64,000 bases of DNA. It comes from Paractinoplanes pyxinae. Its GTDB lineage: Bacteria > Actinomycetota > Actinomycetes > Mycobacteriales > Micromonosporaceae. The position numbers and the translations under genes are program-made. The notes beneath the pieces are model-generated. The model did not search any database and was not told the DNA's origin. It was given only the letters and a program-made list of their open reading frames with translations. The stretch lies in the NCBI RefSeq assembly GCF_026626335.1, contig NZ_JAPNTZ010000021.1, forward strand, positions 1 to 64,000, read 5' to 3'. Below, piece after piece: positions 35,670-42,863 of the stretch (positions within the stretch are counted from its first letter, which is position 1; each line of letters opens with the position of its first letter).

Positions 35670-36629
35670 TCAGACCTCCACCAGTTCGCGGGTCTCGGCG
35701 GCGCCGCCTTCGCGCAGGCTGCGCCCGGTGAGCTTGAGGAAGACGTCGTCGAGGGTGGGCCGGATCACCTCGGCCTCGGCGGCGGGATGCCCGGCCGCGC
35801 GCAGGTCGTCGAGCAATCCGGGCAACTGCCGGGGCGCGCCCTGCGTCGCGATGGTCAGCCGGGCGCCCTCCCGGGCCGGGTCGTACGCGGCCAGTGTCGT
35901 GGTGGCCCGGGCGGCCTCGGTCTCGGCGTCGAAGCCGAGGATGATCCGGTCGCCCACGTGTTCGGCCTTGAGCCGGGCCGGGCTGTCGTCGGCGATGATC
36001 CGGCCGTGGTCGATGACGATCACCCGCTCGGCCATCGAGTCGGCCTCGTCGAGGTAGTGGGTGGTCAGCACGATCGTCGTCTCGTGCTCGGCCCGCAGGT
36101 CGAGGATGTGCTCCTGCAGGTTGGCCCGGTTCTGCGGGTCGAGGCCGGTCGACGGCTCGTCCAGGAACAGCAGGTCGGGCGCGTGGATCAGGCCCATCGC
36201 GATGTCCAGCCGGCGGCGCTGGCCGCCGGAGAGGCTGGAGACGCGGCGGTCGGCCACCTCGGCCAGGCCCAGCGAGTCGATCAGGGTGGCCGCCCGGGCC
36301 CGGGCGTCCTTCACTCCGAGCCCGTACGCCCGGCCCTGGCTGATCAGTTCGTCGCGCCCGCGCTGGCTGTGGCCGGCGCCGTTGCCCTGCCCGATGTAGC
36401 CGATCCGCAGCCGCACCTGGCGCTGGTGCCGCACCACGTCGAAGCCGGCCACCCGGGCCGTCCCCGAGGTCGGCGGGATCAGCGTCGTCAGCATGCGCAG
36501 CGTCGTCGACTTGCCGGCGCCGTTCGGTCCGAGCAGCGCGACCAGCTCGCCCGGCGCGACGGTGAGGTCGATGCCGTCGACGGCCCGCACGTCCTTGAAG
36601 TGCTTCGTCAGCCCCTGTGTCTCAATCAT
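35670..36629 (-). CDS. ABC exporter ATPase (DrrA-like)
   Basis: A 319-residue ATPase from ATG 36629: Walker A LLGPNGAGKST, Q-loop IGYIGQGNGAG, signature LSGGQRRRLDIAMG, Walker B LLFLDEPSTGLDP, and switch His in TTHYLDEAD. The C-terminal extension ending PTLDDVFLKLTGRSLRE is characteristic of DrrA/daunorubicin-type ATPases. The start is supported by TAGCGT (minus strand, 36642-36637) seven bases upstream, suggesting a leaderless transcript; an upstream in-frame start at 36659 is less likely. Confidence 0.9.
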   Translation of the reverse strand: MIETQGLTKHFKDVRAVDGIDLTVAPGELVALLGPNGAGKSTTLRMLTTLIPPTSGTARVAGFDVVRHQRQVRLRIGYIGQGNGAGHSQRGRDELISQGRAYGLGVKDARARAATLIDSLGLAEVADRRVSSLSGGQRRRLDIAMGLIHAPDLLFLDEPSTGLDPQNRANLQEHILDLRAEHETTIVLTTHYLDEADSMAERVIVIDHGRIIADDSPARLKAEHVGDRIILGFDAETEAARATTTLAAYDPAREGARLTIATQGAPRQLPGLLDDLRAAGHPAAEAEVIRPTLDDVFLKLTGRSLREGGAAETRELVEV

Positions 36630-36691
36630 GTCTCTCACGCTAGGGTCGCTTGCGGACACTTTCTGACCTCAATGCGGCGGAGTCTGGATTC

Positions 36692-37645
36692 ATGGCGAAC
36701 ACGAGTGCCCGGATGCTGCGACTGCTGTCGCTGCTGCAGACCCACCGCTACTGGCCCGGGTCCGAGCTCGCGGGCCGGCTCGAGGTCAGCCCGCGCACGC
36801 TGCGCCGCGACGTCGACCGGCTGCGCGAGCTGGGCTATCCGGTCGACGCCAGCCGCGGGGTGGCCGGCGGCTATCAACTGCAGGCGGGCGCGGCCGTGCC
36901 GCCCCTGCTGCTCGACGACGACGAGGCGGTGGCGATCGCGGTCGGGCTGCGGACGGCGGCGGCCGGCGCGGTGGCGGGGTTCGAAGAAACTTCCGTGCGC
37001 GCCCTGGCCAAGGTGATCCAGCTGCTGCCGCCCCGGCTGCGCCGCCGCATCGACGCCCTGCGCGAGGTGACGGCGCCCGGCGTCCTCGGCGGTGGGCCGG
37101 CCCTCGACGCGGGTGTGCTGACCACGATCGCGATGGCCTGCCGGGGGGAGGAGAGGCTGCGCTTCGACTACACCCCGCGCGAGGGCGAGACGGCGGCCCG
37201 CTTCGTCGAGCCGCACCGCCTGGTGCCACTGGGCCGGCGCTGGTATCTGGTCGCGTGGGATCTGGACCGCGGCGACTGGCGCAGCTTCCGCGTCGACCGG
37301 CTCGCGTCGCCGGTGCTGACCAACGCCCGGTTCCGGCCGCGCGAAATTCCCGGCGGCGATCCGGCGGCCTGGCTGCGCTCGCGCATGTCGCAAATTCCCG
37401 CGCGGTACGACGTGTCGGTCGTGCTGCAGACGACCGGGCCGCAGGTGAGCGGCTTCGTCGGGCACTACGGCACGGTCGAAGAGCTCACGCCCGGCTCGTG
37501 CCGCCTGCGCATGAACACCGACGACCTGGGCTGGCCGGTGATGGTGCTCGGGGTGCTGGCCGTGCCGTTCACCATCGAGTCGCCGCCCGAACTGCGTGAC
37601 CGTGTGCGCGAAACCGCCGACACGCTGCGCCGGGGCGCCGCCTGA
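36692..37645 (+). CDS. WYL-domain transcriptional regulator
   Basis: A 317-residue regulator with an N-terminal HTH_11/DeoR-like helix-turn-helix (MLRLLSLLQTHRYWPGSELA, then VSPRTLRRDVDRLRELGYPV) and a WYL domain (RFVEPHRLVPLGRRWYLVAW, with DRGDWRSFRVDRL). WYL proteins sense nucleotides, nucleic acids or small ligands. Only 62 bases separate it from the divergent ABC exporter, so control of that exporter is likely but unproven. Confidence 0.9.
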   Translation: MANTSARMLRLLSLLQTHRYWPGSELAGRLEVSPRTLRRDVDRLRELGYPVDASRGVAGGYQLQAGAAVPPLLLDDDEAVAIAVGLRTAAAGAVAGFEETSVRALAKVIQLLPPRLRRRIDALREVTAPGVLGGGPALDAGVLTTIAMACRGEERLRFDYTPREGETAARFVEPHRLVPLGRRWYLVAWDLDRGDWRSFRVDRLASPVLTNARFRPREIPGGDPAAWLRSRMSQIPARYDVSVVLQTTGPQVSGFVGHYGTVEELTPGSCRLRMNTDDLGWPVMVLGVLAVPFTIESPPELRDRVRETADTLRRGAA

Positions 37646-37665
37646 TTCCCTCCGGCCTTTATGGA

Positions 37666-37694
37666 CGGATCGGCGCCCCCGTGGCGCCGATCCG
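37666..37694 (+). terminator. Hairpin after the WYL regulator
   Basis: CGGATCGGCGCC (37666-37677) and GGCGCCGATCCG (37683-37694) pair perfectly with a five-base loop, 21 bases after the regulator stop. Confidence 0.75.
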
Positions 37695-37821
37695 CACTGG
37701 GAACGCTATCGGCCGCCTCCGACAATTTCCGCGCCTCCGTAAGCCAGTGCTTATATAAACTTCGGCGGATACGGTGCTGGGGCGGCCGGAAAATGTCGGG
37801 GGTGGCGGGCAGAATCGGCCC

Positions 37822-38649
37822 ATGACCACGATCGGTGCGATCTTCCTGCCATCGAACCCGCCCGAGTCCCTGCGTTCCGTCGCCCAGGCCGCCGACCAGG
37901 CCGGCCTCGAAGAGCTGTGGATCTGGGAGGACTGCTTCCTCAACGGCGGCCTCACCGCCGCCACCGCCGCCCTGGCCTGGACGCAGAATCTGCGCGTCGG
38001 CATCGGCATCATGCCGGTCCCGTTCCGCAACGTCGCCTCCCTGGCCATGGAACTGGCCACGCTGGGCCGCATGTTCGGCGACCGCGCGCTGCCCGGCATC
38101 GGCCACGGCGTCCAAGAGTGGATGGGCCAGGTCGGCGCCCGGGCCGCGTCGCCGCTGACGCTGCTGCGCGAGTACGCGACGGCGCTGCAGGCCCTGCTCC
38201 ACGGCGAGTCCGTCACCGTCTCCGGCAAGTACGTCAAGCTCGACAACGTCCGGCTCGACTGGCCGCCCGCGGTGCCGCCGCTGCTCTCGGTCGCGGCCGG
38301 CGGCCCCAAGACCATCGCGCTCGCCGGCGAGGTGGGCGACGCCGTCGTGCTGGCCGGCGGCACCTCCCCGGCCAAGGTGGCCGAGACGGCCAAGGTCGTC
38401 ACCGACGCTCAGATCACGGTCTTCGTGCCCGCCATGACCGGTCCCGGGGCCGAGGCCAAGCTGCTGGCCGACATGCAGAAGTACGAGGCCGACTGGCCCG
38501 GCCTGTGGGGCACCCCGGCCGAGATCGCGGCCGGCCTGGCCGAGTTCGCCGCCGCCGGCGCCAGCAAGGTGATCCTGCAGACCGTGGCCGGCGAAGACCC
38601 CGAGGCGTACGTGCGCTGGGTGGCCGAAGAGATCAAGCCCCTGGTATGA
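37822..38649 (+). CDS. LLM-class (probably F420-dependent) oxidoreductase
   Basis: A 275-residue TIM-barrel enzyme of the luciferase-like family, which uses F420 or FMN. Family features include ELWIWEDCFLNGGLTAATAA, VGIGIMPVPFRNVASLAME, GRMFGDRALPGIGHGVQEWM, and PPLLSVAAGGPKTIALAGEV. The length is a little short of the 330-residue norm but the barrel seems complete. Substrate unknown. ATG 37822 fits the start of the first strand. Confidence 0.85.
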   Translation: MTTIGAIFLPSNPPESLRSVAQAADQAGLEELWIWEDCFLNGGLTAATAALAWTQNLRVGIGIMPVPFRNVASLAMELATLGRMFGDRALPGIGHGVQEWMGQVGARAASPLTLLREYATALQALLHGESVTVSGKYVKLDNVRLDWPPAVPPLLSVAAGGPKTIALAGEVGDAVVLAGGTSPAKVAETAKVVTDAQITVFVPAMTGPGAEAKLLADMQKYEADWPGLWGTPAEIAAGLAEFAAAGASKVILQTVAGEDPEAYVRWVAEEIKPLV

Positions 38650-38737
38650 CGCTGGTCGCGGAACCGGGCCGGCCTCGGGCCCGGTCGGTTAGCCTGCGCC
38701 GAGGTCCGAGATTGAGGAAGACGGGGGAACGATCACC

Positions 38738-39496
38738 GTGACTACGCGGTACGTGGCGATCGGCGACAGCTTCACCGAGGGCGTCGGCGACGAGTTGCCC
38801 GACGGCTCGGTCCGCGGGTGGACGGATCTGGTCGCCGCCGGTCTGGCCGCCGGCGAGGGTGAGCCGGTGCGGTACGCCAACCTCGCCATCCGCGGGCGCC
38901 TGCTCGAACCGATCGTCAACGAGCAGCTTCCGGCCGCCCTGGCCCTGTCGCCGCCGCCCACGATCCTGACGCTCAACGGCGGCGGCAACGACATGATGCG
39001 TCCCGGCAGCGACATGCTGCGCCTGGCCGAGCTCACCGAGCAGGCGATCCAGCGCTGCCTCGAGGCGGGCGTGCGCATGGTGCTGCTCAGCGGCGGCGAC
39101 CCGTCCGAGCGGCTGCCGCTGGGCGGCATGATGCGCCGCAAGGGCGAGGCGCTCACCCAGTCCGCGATCGACCTGGCCAAGCGCTACGACATCACGTTCG
39201 TCGACGTCTTCCACGACGCCGAGATCCGCCGGGCCGGCTACTGGTCGCCCGACCGGCTGCACCTCAACGCGGCCGGCCACCAGCGGGTGGCCGGCCTGGT
39301 GCTGAGCGCGCTCGGCTACGAGGCCGCGGCCCACGTCATCGACCCCGGCCCGGCCGAGAGCCGCCGCGTGCTGGCCGAGGCCCGCTACTACCGCGAACAC
39401 GTCCTGCCGTGGATCAACCGGCGGTTCCGCGGCCGCTCCTCCGGCGACAACCGCACCGGCAAGTACGTCGACTGGGTCGAGATCAACCCGGCCTAG
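38738..39496 (+). CDS. Cytoplasmic SGNH hydrolase
   Basis: A 252-residue SGNH-fold hydrolase without a signal peptide: block I VAIGDSFTEGVGDELP (Ser), block III LNGGGNDMMRPG, and catalytic Asp-His in WSPDRLHLNAAGHQRVAG. It resembles actinobacterial GDSL esterases that act on cytosolic esters. GGGGGA lies before GTG 38738. It converges on the GNAT gene with a four-base 3' overlap. Confidence 0.88.
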   Translation: MTTRYVAIGDSFTEGVGDELPDGSVRGWTDLVAAGLAAGEGEPVRYANLAIRGRLLEPIVNEQLPAALALSPPPTILTLNGGGNDMMRPGSDMLRLAELTEQAIQRCLEAGVRMVLLSGGDPSERLPLGGMMRRKGEALTQSAIDLAKRYDITFVDVFHDAEIRRAGYWSPDRLHLNAAGHQRVAGLVLSALGYEAAAHVIDPGPAESRRVLAEARYYREHVLPWINRRFRGRSSGDNRTGKYVDWVEINPA

Positions 39497-40026
39497 GGCA
39501 GTGGCCGGCGGCGGATGTGGTCGTCGTGCCACTCCGACCCGACCAGGAAGCGCTTGACCCCGATCACCTCGAAGCCGTGCTTGGCGTAGAACTTGGCCGC
39601 CCGCACGTTCTGCTGGTTGACGCCCAGCCAGCAGAACGCGGCGCCGGTCGCCGCGGCCGAGGCGAGCGTGGCGTCCATGAGCGTGGCGGCCGCTCCCGAG
39701 CCGTGCCTGTCCGGCGCCAGATAGAACTTGCTGAGCTCGATGCTGACTTTCTCGTCGACCACGGCGGCCACGTCGGGGTCCTTGATCGGGCCGCTGACCA
39801 GCATCGAATAGCCCAGCGGGAGGTCGCCGTCGACCACCAGCAGAATGATCCGCTGCGGGTCGGCCAGGTAGCCGCGGAAGCTCGCCTCGGACAGGTGGGT
39901 GGCGACGAAATCGTCGATGTCCGACTGGAGCGTGCCGGGCGGACAGGCCAGGCCGAAGGTCCGTTCGGCCAGATCGTGCAGCAGTTCCGTGTCGGCAAGT
40001 TCGGCGCGACGGGTCGTGATCGACAT
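39493..40026 (-). CDS. GNAT-family N-acetyltransferase
   Basis: A 177-residue acetyltransferase of the RimI/PanZ-like type: TRRAELADTELLHDLAERTF at the start, acetyl-CoA-binding motif YLAPDRHGSGAAATLMDATL, and NVRAAKFYAKHGFEVIGVKR near the end. ATG 40026 faces the GH20 gene so closely that the two starts nearly touch. Substrate unknown. Confidence 0.85.
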   Translation of the reverse strand: MSITTRRAELADTELLHDLAERTFGLACPPGTLQSDIDDFVATHLSEASFRGYLADPQRIILLVVDGDLPLGYSMLVSGPIKDPDVAAVVDEKVSIELSKFYLAPDRHGSGAAATLMDATLASAAATGAAFCWLGVNQQNVRAAKFYAKHGFEVIGVKRFLVGSEWHDDHIRRRPLP

Positions 40027-40034
40027 GGAAAGAC

Positions 40035-40044
40035 AGTTTATTGT
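40035..40044. promoter_or_regulatory. Overlapping divergent -10 elements
   Basis: AGTTTATTGT contains TATTGT on the plus strand (40039-40044), seven bases before GTG 40052, and TAAACT on the minus strand (40040-40035), eight bases before ATG 40026. The two hexamers share two bases, so the GNAT and hexosaminidase genes may fire from one symmetric promoter as leaderless transcripts. Confidence 0.4.
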
Positions 40045-40051
40045 TCTCCGC

Positions 40052-41512
40052 GTGCACGCTCCCACAGTGAAACACCTCGGCGACGTCATTCCGCTGCCGG
40101 CTTCGGTCCGGCCCGACCCCGGCGCGGACTTCCGCGTCCCGGCCGATGTGTCGGTGAGCGCCGCCCCGGCCGCCGCCGCCGTGGCCGACGAACTGGCCGA
40201 AGTGCTGCGCGAGGTGACCGGGTTCCCGGTGCCGCGTACGGAGGAAGGCTCGATCCGCCTCGAGATCGAGGCCGCCGGCGAGGCGCGGTCGCCCGAGTCG
40301 TACCGGCTGGCGATCGCGGCCGACGGCGTGACCCTGGGCGCGCCCACCGAGCAGGGCCTGTTCGCCGGCTTCCAGACGCTGCGCCAGCTGCTCCCGCTGA
40401 AGGGCGAGGTCGTGCTGCCCGGCGGCCGGATCGAGGACGCGCCCCGCTTCGCGTACCGCGGAACGATGCTCGACCTGGCCCGGCACTTCTACCAGCCGGC
40501 CGACATTCGGTCCTACCTCGACACGATCGCGCAGTTCAAGATCAATCACCTGCACCTGCACCTCACCGACGACCAGGGCTGGCGGCTCGAGATCGACGGC
40601 TGGCCGCGCCTGACCGAGGTGAGCGGGGGCGAGGGCACCGGCATCGACGGGGCCGGCCCGGGATTCCTCACCGCCCAGGAGTACGCCGATCTGGTGGCCT
40701 ACGCCGCGACCCGGCACATCACGATCGTTCCCGAGATCGACCTGCCCGGCCACGTCAACGCGGCCCAGGTCGCGTACCCGGAACTGACCTGCGACGGGGA
40801 GCCGGTGCAACCGCGCACCGACGCCGAGGTCGGTTACAGCTCGCTGTGCGCCGGCAAGGAAGAGACGTACACCTTCGTCGAGGACGTCATCCGTACGGTC
40901 GCCGCGCTCACCCCCGGCCCGTACCTGCACATCGGCGGCGACGAGGCGCTCAGCACCACCGCCGAGGACTACCGCACCTTCATGACCCGGGTGCTGCCCC
41001 TGCCCGGCAAGTACGGCAAGCGGGCGATCGGCTGGCACGAGATGGCCGCCGTCGACCTGCCTCAGGACGCGATCCCGCAGTACTGGCGTATCGAGCCCAC
41101 TGACGACGGCGTGGCCCGCGCCGCCGCGGCCGGCCACCAGGTGATCATGTCGCCGGCCGACCGCAGCTACCTGGACATGAAGTACGACGAGTCGACCCCG
41201 CTCGGCCTGGACTGGGCCGGCCTGGTCAGCGTCGAGCGGTCCTACGACTGGGACCCGGCCGACCGGCTGCCCGGCGTGGGGGAGGAGTCGCTGCTCGGCG
41301 TCGAGGCGCCACTGTGGTCCGAGACGCTGCGCAGCCTGGCCGACGTCGAGTTCATGGTGTTCCCGCGGCTGCTCGCGATCGCCGAGATCGGCTGGACGCC
41401 CCGGGCCGCCCGCGACTGGTCGTCCTTCCGCGAGCGGCTGGCCGAGTTCGGCCCGCGGTTCGAGGCCCAGGGCATCAACTACCACCGCTCGGCCGAGATC
41501 GACTGGCCTTAA
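40052..41512 (+). CDS. GH20 beta-N-acetylhexosaminidase
   Basis: A 486-residue glycosidase releasing terminal GlcNAc or GalNAc, for example from chitin or muropeptide fragments. An N-terminal GH20b domain (about 1-135) precedes the TIM barrel (RGTMLDLARHFYQPADIRSY, then HLHLTDDQGWRLEI). The catalytic Asp-Glu pair of substrate-assisted catalysis is in LHIGGDEALS. There is no signal peptide, so it acts in the cytoplasm. GTG 40052 is chosen because a TANNNT hexamer lies seven bases upstream; ATG 40025 and GTG 40067 are alternatives. Confidence 0.9.
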   Translation: MHAPTVKHLGDVIPLPASVRPDPGADFRVPADVSVSAAPAAAAVADELAEVLREVTGFPVPRTEEGSIRLEIEAAGEARSPESYRLAIAADGVTLGAPTEQGLFAGFQTLRQLLPLKGEVVLPGGRIEDAPRFAYRGTMLDLARHFYQPADIRSYLDTIAQFKINHLHLHLTDDQGWRLEIDGWPRLTEVSGGEGTGIDGAGPGFLTAQEYADLVAYAATRHITIVPEIDLPGHVNAAQVAYPELTCDGEPVQPRTDAEVGYSSLCAGKEETYTFVEDVIRTVAALTPGPYLHIGGDEALSTTAEDYRTFMTRVLPLPGKYGKRAIGWHEMAAVDLPQDAIPQYWRIEPTDDGVARAAAAGHQVIMSPADRSYLDMKYDESTPLGLDWAGLVSVERSYDWDPADRLPGVGEESLLGVEAPLWSETLRSLADVEFMVFPRLLAIAEIGWTPRAARDWSSFRERLAEFGPRFEAQGINYHRSAEIDWP

Positions 41513-42711
41513 GGCACGACGATCTGCGGGCCGCTGCGGACCTGGGCGGGCACCCGGCTCAGGTCGATGGCCGCGTTCTGCGGCGGCAGGTAATAGTCGA
41601 GCTTGGCCAGCCGCTGCACCAGCGTGCCGAGGACGGCGACGGTGATCTTCTCGCCGGGGCAGCGGTGGCCCGTCCGCGGGTCGCCGCCGCCCTGGGGGAT
41701 CAGCTCGAACTCGCCGACCCGGCGGCCGAGGAAGCGTTCGGGCCGGAACTCGTACGGCTCGGGCCAGACCCGCTCGTCGTGGTGCTGGCCGTAGACGTCG
41801 AGCAGCACGAGCGATCCGGCCGGGATGCTCGTGCCCTGGAAGGTCAGGTCGCGGCGGGCGCGGCCGCCCAGGAAAGGCGCGAACGGATAGAACCGGCGCA
41901 GTTCGTGGACGAAGGCCAGGGTGTACTCGTCGTCGCCCGCGCGCAGCCGGGCGCGGGTGCCCGGCCAGCGGTCGAGCGCGTGCCCGGCGAAGGCGGCGAA
42001 CCACGCCACCGCCGTCGTGGGACGGATGATGTTGATGAGTTCGACGGCCGCCGTCCGCGCGTCGAGCAGGTAGCCGTCCTCCAGGTGGTGCGCGATGCGG
42101 GACACCGGCGTGTCAGCGGGCTCCTGACGGCGTACGGCCTCGATCAGTTCGGCGAAAGCCTTCTCCTGCCGCCGCCGGGCCAGCCGGGCTCGCACATGAC
42201 GCGGCCCGAGCGTCGCGAAGCCGTCCACCATCGCCACCAGGTCGGCGGTCGGAGCATCCAGGTCGAATTCGTCCGGTACGCCGGTCCAGCGCGACACCGC
42301 GTCGGTGAGCACCCGGGCCGTCCCGTCGAACAGCGACACGGGCTTGTCGCCGCGCCAGCCGTCGGCCGCCTCGTCGAAGATCTTGCCGGTCAGCGTGGCC
42401 AGCGTGTCGATGCCGTCCTGATGCATCAGCAGCGCCACGAACAGCGCCTTGCGAGCCCGATGAGCCTCGTCGTCGAGCGTGTGCACGCCCCGGCCGAACA
42501 GCGTGTCGACCACCGGCTCGGGCAGGGCGTCGTGCCGTTCCAGATGGCCCTCGCCGTAGAAGAAGCGGGCGGCGTCGGGGCCGCTGACCGCCACCGCGCG
42601 CTGCCCGCCGAACCGCATCGGGATCGGGCGGTTGTGACTGCGCCGGCGCAGGTCGGGCAGCCAGGCGTACCCCTTCGTCGCGAACGGCAAGGTCTGGTCT
42701 CCAAACGCCAT
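41509..42711 (-). CDS. CYP152-type cytochrome P450 peroxygenase
   Basis: A 400-residue P450. The haem ligand is Cys351 in GHRCPGEKITV. The I-helix has an Arg-Pro pair (Arg230-Pro231 in IIRPTTAVAWF) in place of the usual acid-Thr pair, as in fatty-acid peroxygenases BS-beta (Arg242-Pro243) and SP-alpha, so it should use H2O2 to hydroxylate or decarboxylate fatty acids without a redox partner. No ferredoxin or reductase is nearby, in line with that. GGAGGGG precedes ATG 42711. Its stop overlaps the hexosaminidase stop. Confidence 0.88.
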   Translation of the reverse strand: MAFGDQTLPFATKGYAWLPDLRRRSHNRPIPMRFGGQRAVAVSGPDAARFFYGEGHLERHDALPEPVVDTLFGRGVHTLDDEAHRARKALFVALLMHQDGIDTLATLTGKIFDEAADGWRGDKPVSLFDGTARVLTDAVSRWTGVPDEFDLDAPTADLVAMVDGFATLGPRHVRARLARRRQEKAFAELIEAVRRQEPADTPVSRIAHHLEDGYLLDARTAAVELINIIRPTTAVAWFAAFAGHALDRWPGTRARLRAGDDEYTLAFVHELRRFYPFAPFLGGRARRDLTFQGTSIPAGSLVLLDVYGQHHDERVWPEPYEFRPERFLGRRVGEFELIPQGGGDPRTGHRCPGEKITVAVLGTLVQRLAKLDYYLPPQNAAIDLSRVPAQVRSGPQIVVP

Positions 42712-42863
42712 GGCAGTCCGTATCCCCTCCGGTGACGGCGCGAAACCGGCTCGAAAATCTTCCTTATTTTTCCCTCCGGCGGACTGTCCGTCTGGGCTTT
42801 CTGTCGGAGGGCGGCCCTAATGTGGGGCGCGTTCCAGTGGTCCACGAGAGGCCGGAGGTTGTG

